Assembly (NCBI GenBank): GCA_050331695.1
Contig: JBHJGP010000016.1
Location: forward strand, 62,001-126,000
Origin: JBHJGP01 sp050331695
Lineage (GTDB): Bacteria > Pseudomonadota > Alphaproteobacteria > Geminicoccales > Geminicoccaceae
DNA: 64,000 nt
Direction: 5' to 3'
Shown one piece after another: positions 17,662-27,319 of this stretch. The first letter of the stretch is position 1. Each line of letters begins with the position of its first letter. A model generated the notes under the pieces. It did no database searches. It worked only from the letters and a program-made list of their open reading frames with translations, and was not told where the DNA came from. Made by a program: the position numbers and the translations under genes.

Positions 17662-20600
17662 ATGACCCTCCTCCATGCCATCCACGAGCACCTGCCTTGG
17701 CTCCTGATCGGTCTGTCGCTCGTCACGGTTCTACTCATGGGTTTGATTTGGCGGACCTGGAAGCGCTCGCGAAAGGCGGTCGGGGGCAAGCCGTCGCCCA
17801 AGGCCTCCAGCCAAGAGACTGCCGGTCAGCCGAGCCTGATGTTCAGGGTTCTCTCAGGTGTCGGCTTTCGGACGCCCGCCGGCGTCGAACTCGCGCTGCT
17901 TCGCTCGTTTCACGCTGCCGGCCGGCAGTTGCGTCGCTACGCCGGCGGTAGGGGTAACGCTGATCGCCTCCCCTGGTATCTGATGATCGGTCCGCAGGGT
18001 GCCGGGCGGTCATGCGCGCTGGCCGCGTCCGATCTTCATTTGCCGTTGGGACCGCCATCATCGTCGGCGGCGCTCGGTAACGATGCTCTCGCCTGGTGGG
18101 TGTTCGAGCAAGGCGTGGTCATCGAACCGGCGCCTGAGGTCGTGGGCCTACCGGAGGTCGGCAGTGAGCCGGACCGCCGCTGGCGCCATTTGAGCCGGTT
18201 GTTGCAGTGGTATCGGCCCCGGCGGCCCCTGAACGGGATCATCGTCGCGCTCCCGGCGGACCTGTTCATCGGTGAGCAAAGGCGTTCGGTCGACATGCTC
18301 GCGGATCTGGGCAAATTGATCGACCGACGGCTCGGGGCTATGCAGCGCCGTCTCGGTCTGAGCCTGCCGCTCTACGTGCTGGTGACGAAATGCGATCTCA
18401 TCGCTGGTTTCGAGCCTTTCTGGCAGGCGGCGCCACCGGCGAAAAGGCACGAGATCTTCGGCTGGTCGTCGCCTTACGGGGTCGACCGTGCCGCCAAGGC
18501 CGAATGGCTGGACGAGGCTTTCCAGACCCTCGGTAGCCGACTGCGCTGGTTGCAGTTGGAACAGGGTGCCGATGCCGGTAACCCGAGCGCCGATTCCTTC
18601 CTTTTCCCGCGGGCGTTCGAAGAGGCGGCCGAGACACTCAAACAGTGCCTTCGTCCTCTGCTACATGCCACCGGCTCTCCTGGCGCCATGCCGTTTCGAG
18701 GCCTGTACTTCTCGGGTTCAGCCGAACCCGTCGCGGGGACTGCGCAACAGCTGGTCATCTCGGCCGACACATCGAACGTCGAGACCGGTGGGCGCGCCAC
18801 CCTGCCGGAGCCGGGAATGCTATCCCATCTCCTGGCCGAGAAAGTGTTTCGCGAGCAGGCCCTGGCCCGGCCCCAGGCCGACAGTTTTTCGGTCCGTAAT
18901 CGCCAGGTTCGCCTGGCTCAGACGGCTTTCGGCCTGGCCCTGGTCCTGGGCACTGCGGCTCTCTTCGGTGCCACCCGCGAGCTGAGCGACGATGTCACCA
19001 AGCTAAAGCCCCACCTGCGAGAAATCCGGGAGACCGTGCTGGCGCTCCAGGAGCGCGAGCGCGAGGTCCGTTCTGCTGACATCGAGGAGTTAAGCGACCT
19101 CGATTTTGCCGACGAGAGAGATATCGGCCGGCTTCTCGAAGCCATGGGACGGTTCGAGACGGACACCTTCGGTTCGGTGTTCCTGCCCACGAGCCTGGCA
19201 AGCAGCGTCAATGACGAACTCGCGGCCTTTTTGAGCCACGGTTTCGACACGGTCATCATGCGCGCCATGTACAACCAGCTTCGGGTTCGAACCGAGCGCG
19301 CGCTGGCCCAGGCCGACCGCGCCCGACGCTCGGCAGGCGCGAATGACCGTTCGTCCTTGAGCGTCGGCGACGAGGTGGCGCGGCTGCGCAGCTTTGTCGC
19401 TGAACTGTATGCGATCGACGGTCTGGCCAAGCTCTACAACGACCTCGGCACGACCCGGAATCTCGAGCATCTGAGCAAGCTTTCCACAGAACTGTTCGGC
19501 ACCGATCTGCCGCCGGCCATGTCGATGGTCTCGCATCTGGTTCGGGATGCTTTGGGGCAGGTGAACTACGAGCCCTTTGACGCCACCGCGTTTCGCGACC
19601 GGGCCACGACCCGGGCGAGGCAACTCAACTGGGATGTTCACGACGCGCTCCTCAAGGCCGGCACGCTCGAGCGAGCCTTGTTCGATCTCACCAGGGATCT
19701 GGCGGGTTTTTCGGATGCGATCGGCGACAGCGATGCCATGGCTCTTCGGGTCCGCGACCTCCGCGCCAAGATCGCCGCTGTCAAAGGCCTTCTGGCGCAC
19801 CCGGAAGTGGCGTGGGCGTCCAGCGAAACACTGGAACTGGGAGACGGCTACCGCTCGGCCGTCGAAATGATCGCATCGACCGCATTTTTCTCGGCCGACC
19901 TGGCGGCTGAAATTTCCGGCGACGGTCAGCGGGATTTCGAGCGTTTTCGAACCCGTCTCGCGGCTTATGAAGCGCCGATCGTGGGGCCAATCCTCGAGCG
20001 CGCCAATGGCGAGCTGCAGATGACCCTGTCATCGAACGTGGCGGATTTGGCGGAGCGGATCGACCAGCTCTTCGCCGAGCCGTTCATGGCCGTGCCGCCC
20101 GCCAGACAGATCGTCACGGCCGCCGGTGACGGCTCGTTGGGATGGACGACCGCCGAGCTTGATGAGGCCCTGGCGCTTTACGCATCGTTCGATCGCTTTG
20201 CCGCCAACGCGCTGGCTGGATTTCCCGAAGCTCTTCGGCGTCCGCTCTACGACCTCGCGATGGTCCGTGTCGCCAATGCGATAACGGCGGCGATCGCCGA
20301 GGCGCAGACCCTGGAGCAAGGGCCCTCTCGGGCCTGGGCCCAAGCGCAAGAACGAGGGATCGAGCGCCGGCTCGATGGCTTCGCCGCAGCGGCACCCCGC
20401 GTCGACCGGCTGATCCGCATCCTTGACCAGCTGGGCGTCGAGGAGAATCGCGCCAAGCTGGCCCGCCTGACCCAGGCCCAGGCAAGCGTGCTTCTGTTCG
20501 ATCTCGATGACATGCTGGAGAGGGAAGGGGCCTATCTGCCGCCGGGCTCGATCGCGCTCTGGGATGGCGAAACGCCGCTCAACCAAGCGGCTTACGCTTT

Positions 20601-21798
20601 CGCCGACGATCTCCAGGCCCGCGCCTATCTGGGCTATCAACGCGAACGCCTGGCTTACATGGCGGAAAACCTGGCGAGGCCCTTGATCGATTTTCTCGAT
20701 CGCCACGACCAGGGCCTCAGCGAGCGGGCTCGGCGGTCCGTCTTTCGCTGGCGCGCCATCGCCGATGAGCTGAAGCGCTATGACAAGCGCCAGGCGGACA
20801 GTTCACTCGCCGCGCTCGAGCGCTTCATCCGCTTCGACCTGGCCAAGATCGATAAAGGCGGTTGTGGCGAGCCCATCGCCACGGGCGGGCGGTTCGGCGC
20901 GGCGACCGCCAACTACTTCCTCGACCGGCTGCGCCAGATTGAAACCCTGGCCCAGGAGCGCTGCCTGGAACTGGTTTCCGACGACATCGCCAACGCCTAC
21001 GGCATGCTCGCCCGAGCCTTCACCCGGGAACTCGCCGGCCGTTACCCGTTCGGCACGGGCTCCTACAGCGACGAGGTGGATCCGGGAACCTTGGCGTCGT
21101 TCTTCGAGGCTCACGGTGACACGATCGTCCGCGTCGCCGATCGTCTCGAGGCTCTGAGCCTGGAGCAGGAACGGCTCGAGCCCCACGCCCGGTTCGCCGA
21201 GGCGTTGCGGGATGTCTACGTCTTTTTCGCTGGAGTCGATCGGCTGGAACCGTTCCAACACCATTTAGGCGCGGCGTTTCGGGTGGCCCGGGACCGGGAG
21301 GTGCTGGCCAACCACGTCCTCGACTGGCGCCTGGCAATCGGGGACCGGCGGGTCATCGACGGAGAGCGACAGGATCCAGTGATCTGGCGCGTCGGGGATC
21401 CGATCCGCTTGAGCCTCCGTTGGGCAGCCAATGCACCGCGCCGGCCGGCCGATCTGGGCAGGGATGAGGTCGGCCATTTAAGCGTCGACGGGACGGTTGC
21501 CCGCTTCACCTACGGCGGTGCCTGGGCGCTGGTGCGGCTCGTCGACGACCAAAGGGTTCGGGACGCCGACGCTCTGATCGGTCCGCCTCATCTGCTGGCC
21601 TTCGCGGTTCCGACACTGCCAGCGGAGGGAGACGCGGTCGAGGACGGTCTTGCCGGTGATCCGATCACGGCCAAGGGGTTCTGGCGGCTCGCCGTCAGCC
21701 GGACCGGCGAGCCAGGGGCACCGGGCTTAACGGTCCCCCGTTTCCCCGCAAGCGCGCCGGATTTGCCTCGGATCACGCCGGTGGGGGGCAGGCCATGA
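17662..21798 (+). CDS. tssM: T6SS inner-membrane protein TssM (IcmF)
   Basis: TssM, 1378 residues, spans the inner membrane and reaches TssJ in the periplasm. Membrane helices are near residues 12-30 and 418-437. The cytoplasmic GTPase-like domain between them has G110-P-Q-G-A-G-R116-S117, a P-loop with Arg where Lys is usual, and a TKCDLIAGF base-recognition motif. The long periplasmic region ends in the IcmF C-terminal beta domain. Only one N-terminal membrane helix is evident instead of the usual hairpin. Its stop overlaps tssA (ATGA at 21795). Confidence 0.95.
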   Translation: MTLLHAIHEHLPWLLIGLSLVTVLLMGLIWRTWKRSRKAVGGKPSPKASSQETAGQPSLMFRVLSGVGFRTPAGVELALLRSFHAAGRQLRRYAGGRGNADRLPWYLMIGPQGAGRSCALAASDLHLPLGPPSSSAALGNDALAWWVFEQGVVIEPAPEVVGLPEVGSEPDRRWRHLSRLLQWYRPRRPLNGIIVALPADLFIGEQRRSVDMLADLGKLIDRRLGAMQRRLGLSLPLYVLVTKCDLIAGFEPFWQAAPPAKRHEIFGWSSPYGVDRAAKAEWLDEAFQTLGSRLRWLQLEQGADAGNPSADSFLFPRAFEEAAETLKQCLRPLLHATGSPGAMPFRGLYFSGSAEPVAGTAQQLVISADTSNVETGGRATLPEPGMLSHLLAEKVFREQALARPQADSFSVRNRQVRLAQTAFGLALVLGTAALFGATRELSDDVTKLKPHLREIRETVLALQEREREVRSADIEELSDLDFADERDIGRLLEAMGRFETDTFGSVFLPTSLASSVNDELAAFLSHGFDTVIMRAMYNQLRVRTERALAQADRARRSAGANDRSSLSVGDEVARLRSFVAELYAIDGLAKLYNDLGTTRNLEHLSKLSTELFGTDLPPAMSMVSHLVRDALGQVNYEPFDATAFRDRATTRARQLNWDVHDALLKAGTLERALFDLTRDLAGFSDAIGDSDAMALRVRDLRAKIAAVKGLLAHPEVAWASSETLELGDGYRSAVEMIASTAFFSADLAAEISGDGQRDFERFRTRLAAYEAPIVGPILERANGELQMTLSSNVADLAERIDQLFAEPFMAVPPARQIVTAAGDGSLGWTTAELDEALALYASFDRFAANALAGFPEALRRPLYDLAMVRVANAITAAIAEAQTLEQGPSRAWAQAQERGIERRLDGFAAAAPRVDRLIRILDQLGVEENRAKLARLTQAQASVLLFDLDDMLEREGAYLPPGSIALWDGETPLNQAAYAFADDLQARAYLGYQRERLAYMAENLARPLIDFLDRHDQGLSERARRSVFRWRAIADELKRYDKRQADSSLAALERFIRFDLAKIDKGGCGEPIATGGRFGAATANYFLDRLRQIETLAQERCLELVSDDIANAYGMLARAFTRELAGRYPFGTGSYSDEVDPGTLASFFEAHGDTIVRVADRLEALSLEQERLEPHARFAEALRDVYVFFAGVDRLEPFQHHLGAAFRVARDREVLANHVLDWRLAIGDRRVIDGERQDPVIWRVGDPIRLSLRWAANAPRRPADLGRDEVGHLSVDGTVARFTYGGAWALVRLVDDQRVRDADALIGPPHLLAFAVPTLPAEGDAVEDGLAGDPITAKGFWRLAVSRTGEPGAPGLTVPRFPASAPDLPRITPVGGRP

Positions 21799-22901
21799 GG
21801 ACCATGCCGAACCGCGAGAGCTGGCTCACGTTCGAGCATTTGCCGGTCGATCCGCGGGCCCTGCTCGATCCGGTTGCCGGCGACGAGGGCGCCAGCGGTG
21901 CCTTCTTGCTCCACGATCCGATCTACGATGCCATCCGGGTCGCGCGCCGCGCCGACAACCCGCTTCTGCCCCAGGGGATCTGGGAAACCGACCTGAAGCG
22001 CGCCGACTGGGATCACGTCATCGCCACCGCGACCGACGCCCTCTGTCTCAAGAGCAAGGACTTGCAGCTGGCCGCCTGGCTCACCGAGGGAGCCCTTCAT
22101 CGCCACGGGTTGGCCGGCCTTGCCGAAGGCCTGATCGTTTCGCGGACCATAGCCGAGGCGTTCTGGCCGGACATTCATCCCAGGCTCGACGCCGACGATC
22201 CCACGGCCAGGCTCGCGCCTTTGGAGTGGATCAACGCCAAGCTCCCGCCGGTGATCCGTCGATTGCCGCTGACCCAGCCGACCGCCGCCGACGATCGCCG
22301 CTTCTGCCTCGAGCAATGGGATGAGGCGGCTCGGGACGGGACGGCCGGGGGCGACGCACCGAGCCGGGGGCGCATCCTTTCGGCGATCGAGGCGAGCGAA
22401 CCGGACTGGTGCCGGAAGCTGGAGATGGCGAGCCACCGGGCGATCACCGAGATCGATGCCCTCTCGGGTCTGCTCGATCATCATTGCGGTTCCAACGCGC
22501 CGAGTCTGGCGGCCCTTCGGCAGATCATGGTCGAGGTCGCGGCATTTCTGGCCCACAACAAGGGAGTTCCGACGATGGCCCAGGCGGCTGCGGTCGAACA
22601 AGCCGATCCGGCCGCGCGCAAGAAGCGTCCGATTGCCCAGGCGATCACGGGCCGTGAACTCAATCTCGGCAGCAACATCGTGCGCGGCAGGGACGAGGCC
22701 TACGCGATGCTGGGTTCACTCGCGGCCTATCTGATCGAACTGGAGCCCCACAGCCCCGCCCCCTATCTGGTGCGCCGCGCGGTCTCTTGGGGCGAGATGC
22801 CGCTACCTCAACTGCTCGATGAGCTGCGCCGCGAATATGGCGATGTCGATCGGGTGATCGCGACGCTCGGGCTGACGGAGGTCGACACCAGGTCGGATTG
22901 A
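21795..22901 (+). CDS. tssA: T6SS protein TssA (ImpA)
   Basis: TssA, 368 residues, with the ImpA N-terminal domain. The landmark P-Q-G-I-W-E-T-D-L-K-R-A-D-W lies around residues 60-72, followed by helices and GLIVSRTIAEAFWPDIHP. TssA primes or caps tail-tube and sheath polymerisation. The C-terminal AYAMLGSLAAYLIELEPHSPAPYLVRRA resembles the VasJ/ImpA C-terminal helices. It overlaps tssM by four bases and appears to be the last core T6SS gene. Confidence 0.92.
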   Translation: MRTMPNRESWLTFEHLPVDPRALLDPVAGDEGASGAFLLHDPIYDAIRVARRADNPLLPQGIWETDLKRADWDHVIATATDALCLKSKDLQLAAWLTEGALHRHGLAGLAEGLIVSRTIAEAFWPDIHPRLDADDPTARLAPLEWINAKLPPVIRRLPLTQPTAADDRRFCLEQWDEAARDGTAGGDAPSRGRILSAIEASEPDWCRKLEMASHRAITEIDALSGLLDHHCGSNAPSLAALRQIMVEVAAFLAHNKGVPTMAQAAAVEQADPAARKKRPIAQAITGRELNLGSNIVRGRDEAYAMLGSLAAYLIELEPHSPAPYLVRRAVSWGEMPLPQLLDELRREYGDVDRVIATLGLTEVDTRSD

Positions 22902-22903
22902 AG

Positions 22904-22921
22904 GTTGGTGAATTCATCAAC
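22904..22921. promoter_or_regulatory. 18-bp palindrome GTTGGTGAATTCATCAAC
   Basis: A nearly perfect palindrome (one G-T pair) directly after the tssA stop, followed by AT-rich DNA up to the next gene. No T-run follows, so it is more likely an operator than an intrinsic terminator. It may control the downstream Stv-like gene. Confidence 0.4.
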
Positions 22922-22998
22922 TTAAAGTAGAAATTTGTTTCGTTTCTCGCCGATAAGTTCCTCTCCACACCGTCAAGAACTTTGCCAGGAGATCAGCC

Positions 22999-23490
22999 AT
23001 GCCGAAAACGATCGTCTTTAGTGGTCATGGTCGCTGGGACCTCGGCGATGACCAGTATGTTCAGCTGCCGGCCAAATGCAGCATGAAGTTCTATACGCTG
23101 AACATGAAGCTGGTGAGCGACTGGTTCGCCCGTTTCATCGACACAGGCGTGGTTGAGGGACATGTCGAGCCGGAGCAGGAAGGCGGCCCCTTTTCCTCCG
23201 TGCCGGATATGCGGCTGTTCCCGCCCCACGGGCTCCACCTGGCGACGCCCAATCTCGCGAAGTGGCACGTGATCGAAGCGGGCGATCCGGTTCCCCAGGA
23301 CAATCGCAATATCCAGGTCCGCATGCCTTCCAAGTTCGGCGGTGGCGGCACCCTGTCGCAATTGTTCACGTATCTGAAGCCGGCGATCGAGTGCGCCGAC
23401 GCTGTGACGTTCCTCTGGGGAGCCTGCCGCGACATCAAGCTCAAGGATGCCGGCGGTAAGGCGTTTGGCGTGAACGTCGGTCAGCGCTGA
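22999..23490 (+). CDS. Putative adhesin, Stv-like domain; possible T6SS cargo
   Basis: A 163-residue soluble-looking protein starting PKTIVFSGHGRWD and continuing with VQLPAKCSMKFYTLNMKLVSDW. This resembles the short proteins annotated as putative adhesin (Stv domain), which often neighbour T6SS or polymorphic-toxin genes; the assignment is from memory of the family pattern. Two islands stand out: S-G-H-G at residues 8-11 and G-A-C-R near residue 142, reminiscent of a His/Cys pair. No signal peptide. AGGAG at 22987-22991 supports ATG 22999. The 97-bp gap after tssA suggests its own promoter. It may be an effector or cargo. Confidence 0.55.
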   Translation: MPKTIVFSGHGRWDLGDDQYVQLPAKCSMKFYTLNMKLVSDWFARFIDTGVVEGHVEPEQEGGPFSSVPDMRLFPPHGLHLATPNLAKWHVIEAGDPVPQDNRNIQVRMPSKFGGGGTLSQLFTYLKPAIECADAVTFLWGACRDIKLKDAGGKAFGVNVGQR

Positions 23491-23524
23491 GCCTACCCTG
23501 CACTAGAAACGGGACCGCCGTCGG

Positions 23525-24391
23525 TCAGCCCTGGGCGAGCGTGGCGTAGAGCATAGCCACCGCGGTCAGGGCGACATAGGCCGCGAACAGCCTTAACAGC
23601 ACCAGGCGGTTCATCCTGTGGGCGAGCCTGACGCCCATGGGCGTAGTGATCGTGGCCATGGCGGCGATGATGGCGAAGCCGATCAGATTGACGTAGCCAA
23701 CCGAGCCCACCGGAAGGCCTGCGGCATTCCAGCCCGTGGCCATGAAAGCTATCGCTCCGGGCACGGCGATGGCGAGGCCGAAACCGGCCGAGGTGCCGAC
23801 CGCCTGGTGCACCTCGCGGCCGAACCGAGTCATGACCACGACCCCGAAGACACCGCCGCCGATACCGAACAGGCTTGAGAAAAAGCCGGTGCCGGTTGCC
23901 ATGCCGACGCGAAGGGGGCCTTCCGGCATTTGTCGAGGAGGCCGCGAAGGAGCCCGCGCAGCTTTGCCGTCAAAAGCCGCACGGACGGCGACGGCGAACG
24001 CACCAAGTGCGAAGACGGTCGTCAACAGGCGAGCCGACATGATGTCAGCGGCGACAGCGCCCAGCACGGCACCGACCGCGATCCACGGGGTCCAGTTTTT
24101 GAGGACGGTGAAATCGACGGCGCCGCGGGCGTGATGGCTGGCCAGCGACCTGAGCGAGGTCATGATGATGGTCGAGAGCGACGTGCCGATCGCCAGATGG
24201 GTCCGTACTTCCGGATCCACGTGCAAAAAACCGAACACGGCGTAGAGCGCCGGCACGATGACGATGCCTCCGCCGATACCGAAAAGACCGGCGACGAATC
24301 CCGCGAAAAGGCCGGCACCCAAGACCGAAAGGATCAGTTGCGCCAATGTCGGACCCGTTGCTTGACGTCGGTAAGTCATGTCGGACGGCAT
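23525..24391 (-). CDS. TauE/SafE-family anion exporter
   Basis: A 288-residue membrane protein of the TauE/SafE (former DUF81) family. Each half carries the signature around GLFGIGGGIVIVPAL (residues 36-50) and SLFGIGGGVFGVVV, and the hydrophobic pattern gives eight to nine helices. Members move sulfite, sulfoacetate or other sulfur/organic anions. Start is ATG 24391 or the ATG four codons later. It converges on the Stv-like gene with a 34-bp gap. Substrate is unknown, although two sulfotransferases are encoded nearby. Confidence 0.88.
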   Translation of the reverse strand: MPSDMTYRRQATGPTLAQLILSVLGAGLFAGFVAGLFGIGGGIVIVPALYAVFGFLHVDPEVRTHLAIGTSLSTIIMTSLRSLASHHARGAVDFTVLKNWTPWIAVGAVLGAVAADIMSARLLTTVFALGAFAVAVRAAFDGKAARAPSRPPRQMPEGPLRVGMATGTGFFSSLFGIGGGVFGVVVMTRFGREVHQAVGTSAGFGLAIAVPGAIAFMATGWNAAGLPVGSVGYVNLIGFAIIAAMATITTPMGVRLAHRMNRLVLLRLFAAYVALTAVAMLYATLAQG

Positions 24392-24753
24392 CGCGCCGCC
24401 CGCAGGGCGTTAGCAGGGTTGGCGAGGTTCCACGAGCCTTAATGATGACGGGCACCGACCGTGCCGTTCAGTCGCAGGGGGGCTTTCATCGGCGTTGACG
24501 GCGACGAAATACCTGTCCGCGTCCGGCAATTGCTTTAGGAAGAAGCGGGTGCGCGTTGAGGGCGCTGTCTCACGCGCGCGCAGCAGTCTGTCTGCGCCGA
24601 AGCCGGCGCTTAACCGAATACAATGCTCGTTAACAGAAGGTTCAGATGACGACAAATAACAGGGCCGTTAGCGGGCCGGCGTCAACGGAGACTTGGCGCC
24701 AATCGCCAGGGCGCGAGAACCACGGCGGTCAATAAAAGAGAGCGAACATCGAG
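24392..24753. other. Intergenic spacer between exporter and aminotransferase genes
   Basis: A 362-bp divergent spacer. The part near 24600-24660 is AT-rich and contains TACAAT at 24619-24624, a fair -10 match for the aminotransferase unit, but no good -35 precedes it. A short open frame on the minus strand does not look like a gene. Nothing else was recognised. Confidence 0.4.
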
Positions 24754-26169
24754 ATGTCCCAGTTCATCACCAATCTCCTGGCGGAACGCGCGGGAGAAAA
24801 GTTCGCCCTCCATGAAAAATATCTCAACGGGCAGATGGTTCGGGTTTTGCGGACCATTGGTTTCGACCGCCACTATGCCCGGGCCGTGGGTCCCTACCTC
24901 TATGACGACGCCGGCGAGCAATATCTCGATCTGCTGAGTGGTTTCGGCACCTTCGCGGTCGGCCGAAACCACCCCAAGGTCAACGCCGCCCTGCGTGAAG
25001 TCCTCGATGCCGATCTTCCCAACCTTGCCCAGATGGACGTGTCACCGCTGAGCGGATTTTTGGCCGAGGCTCTTGTGGAGACAGCGCCGGGCGACAGCCT
25101 GCAGAAGGTTTTCTTCGCCAACTCGGGAACCGAAACCGTTGAAGGTGCCATCAAACTGGCGCGCTACGCCACCCGCCGGGATAAGATCGTCAGTCTGATC
25201 AATGGCTATCACGGTCTGACCCTGGGTTCGCTGACGATCACCGGCGATCAGATGTTCCGTCAGGGCTTCGGCTCCCTGCTGCCGGGCTGTTCCGCGGTGC
25301 CGCTCAACGACCTGGCCCGGCTGGACGAGGCACTTCGCCAAAGGGATGTCGCCGCCTTCATCGTCGAGCCGATCCAAGGCAAAGGCGTCAACATTCCGGA
25401 TGACGATTATCTGCGTGAAGCCAGGCGGCTTTGCACGAAGTACGGAACCCTGTTCGTCGCCGATGAGGTCCAGACCGGCCTCGGACGCACTGGCAAGATG
25501 TGGGCGGTCGAGCATTGGGGCGTCGAGCCCGACATGCTTTTATGCGCCAAGGCCCTTTCCGGCGGGCAGGCGCCCGTCGGCGCCATTCTCTCCCGGGCGG
25601 ACGTAATGGACGCGGTCTTCGATCGCATGGACCGGGCCGTCGTTCATGGCTCCACCTTCGGTAAGAACACCATGGCCATGGCGGCCGGGCTGATCACGCT
25701 GAAGGTGCTGCGCGAGGAACGTCTGGTCGAGAATGCGGCCGCGATCGGCGCGCGGCTGATCGAAGACATGATGCCGTTCGTCGGGCGCCATGAGTTCGTC
25801 AAGGATGTCCGCGGCAAGGGGCTGATGATCGCCCTCGAGTTCGGCGCGCCCAAAAGCCTCAAGCTCCGGGCATCCTGGGCGATGTTGGAGAGTGCCAACA
25901 AGTCGCTCTTCAGCCAGATGGTGCTGATACCCTTATTCGAAAGGCATAAGGTGCTGGCCCAGGTCGCTGGCGCCGGCATGCATGTGATCAAGCTGCTGCC
26001 GGCTCTGGTGGTCTCGGACACCGATCGCCAGTGGATCGTGTCCGCTTTGGACGAGGTGATCGGCGATTGCCACAAGGTGCCGGGGGCGATCTGGAACCTG
26101 GGCGCATCGCTGGTTCAGCACACCCTCGCGCCCAAGCGCAGGGCGGGTGCGGCGGTCGCCGCTGAATGA
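24754..26169 (+). CDS. Class III PLP-dependent aminotransferase
   Basis: A 471-residue ornithine/acetylornithine-type aminotransferase. Visible: FFANSGTETVEGAIKLAR cofactor-phosphate loop, NGYHGLTLGS, FVADEVQTGLGRTGKMWA with the ring-stacking Asp, and the Schiff-base Lys266 in CAKALSGG. The N-terminus (YLDLLSGFGTFAVGRNHP) and a C-terminal extension differ from plain ArgD. The gene overlaps the first sulfotransferase (ATGA at 26166), so its amino product may be sulfated next. Donor and acceptor cannot be deduced. Confidence 0.88.
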   Translation: MSQFITNLLAERAGEKFALHEKYLNGQMVRVLRTIGFDRHYARAVGPYLYDDAGEQYLDLLSGFGTFAVGRNHPKVNAALREVLDADLPNLAQMDVSPLSGFLAEALVETAPGDSLQKVFFANSGTETVEGAIKLARYATRRDKIVSLINGYHGLTLGSLTITGDQMFRQGFGSLLPGCSAVPLNDLARLDEALRQRDVAAFIVEPIQGKGVNIPDDDYLREARRLCTKYGTLFVADEVQTGLGRTGKMWAVEHWGVEPDMLLCAKALSGGQAPVGAILSRADVMDAVFDRMDRAVVHGSTFGKNTMAMAAGLITLKVLREERLVENAAAIGARLIEDMMPFVGRHEFVKDVRGKGLMIALEFGAPKSLKLRASWAMLESANKSLFSQMVLIPLFERHKVLAQVAGAGMHVIKLLPALVVSDTDRQWIVSALDEVIGDCHKVPGAIWNLGASLVQHTLAPKRRAGAAVAAE

Positions 26170-27317
26170 GCGATCCGGCCGCCGGAGCCGGCCCCAGCGA
26201 CGCCTGGCGTCTGTGGCTCGCGTCCTGGGTGTTTACACCCCTTGCCGGCGTCACGCTCGGCGACTGGCTCGGCGTCTTGCGCCGCCATGGGACAGATATT
26301 CCACCCCGCTATTGGGCCAGAACCCTCTTCACGACACTGATGGCGGCGATGAATTCCGTCCTGGCCCGCCTTGAGAAGCGCCGCTGCGGCGAAAGGCTTG
26401 GTGCCGTCCAGGTCCGCCGTCCGGTCTTCATCATCGGCCATCACAGAAGCGGCACCACCCATCTTTGGAACCTGATGGCGCAGGATCCGAGGACCGCCTC
26501 GCCGACGGTGCTCCAGGCCGTCTTCCCGCACTCCTTTCTGACGTTCGAGCGGCTGGCCGAACGCTGGGCCAGGCGGCTGGCGCCGACCAAGCGACCTCAG
26601 GACAATGTTCGCTTCGGGCCGAACGCGCCGATCGAAGAGGAGCGTGCCATCTGTGCCAGCACCTTTCTCTCGATCCAGATGGCCCGCCATTTCCCCAAGA
26701 AGCGCGAAACCTTTCAGCGTTTTCTTTCGATGGCCGATGCCACGCCGGCGGAACGTAAGAGATGGAAGCACTCGCTTGACGCCTTCGCCCGCAAGCTCCT
26801 GATCCGCTACGGCGAGGATCGAACGCTCCTGTTCAAGGCGCCGGACCACACCGCGAAGATCGCCTTGATCCTCGAGCTCTACCCGGACGCGCGGTTCATT
26901 CACATTCACCGCGACCCCTACACCGTCTACCAGTCGACCCTGAAGATGGAGCGGACGACGCTGCCGCTCTACGCCTATCAGCGCATCGACGAGGACGACG
27001 GCCTGGGTCCGTTCATCCTGTGGCGCTACCAGACCATGTATGAGGCATTCTTCACCGATCAGCCGAAGATCCCGCAAGGTCAATTCGCCGAGACCTCGTT
27101 CGATGATCTCGAGCGCCGGCCGGTTCAGACGCTGGAGCGCATATACGGAGAACTGGGTCTGCCGGATTTTGCGTCCGTCAGACCGGCGATCGAGCGTTAT
27201 CTGGTGAGCATCGGAACCTACCGAAAGAACGCTTACGCTCCTCTCGAGACGGATCTTCGAGCCCGGGTTGCGGACGCCTGGGCGCCCGCCTTCGCCCACT
27301 GGGGCTATGCCCAATAA
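26166..27317 (+). CDS. Sulfotransferase (Sulfotransfer_3-like), copy 1
   Basis: A 383-residue PAPS-dependent sulfotransferase. The 5'-phosphosulfate loop is I-G-H-H-R-S-G-T-T-H (Arg94-Thr98), and the 3'-phosphate motif is FIHIHRDPYTVYQS. The long N-terminal part before the loop may contact membrane or a large acceptor, but no clear transmembrane helix is present. It is coupled to the aminotransferase and followed two bases later by a second sulfotransferase. Confidence 0.85.
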   Translation: MSDPAAGAGPSDAWRLWLASWVFTPLAGVTLGDWLGVLRRHGTDIPPRYWARTLFTTLMAAMNSVLARLEKRRCGERLGAVQVRRPVFIIGHHRSGTTHLWNLMAQDPRTASPTVLQAVFPHSFLTFERLAERWARRLAPTKRPQDNVRFGPNAPIEEERAICASTFLSIQMARHFPKKRETFQRFLSMADATPAERKRWKHSLDAFARKLLIRYGEDRTLLFKAPDHTAKIALILELYPDARFIHIHRDPYTVYQSTLKMERTTLPLYAYQRIDEDDGLGPFILWRYQTMYEAFFTDQPKIPQGQFAETSFDDLERRPVQTLERIYGELGLPDFASVRPAIERYLVSIGTYRKNAYAPLETDLRARVADAWAPAFAHWGYAQ

Positions 27318-27319
27318 CG

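Noticed and set aside
24410..24655. An 81-codon minus-strand frame in the spacer before the aminotransferase gene
   Set aside because: No ribosome-binding site or family resemblance, and it covers AT-rich promoter-like DNA; too weak to call a gene.
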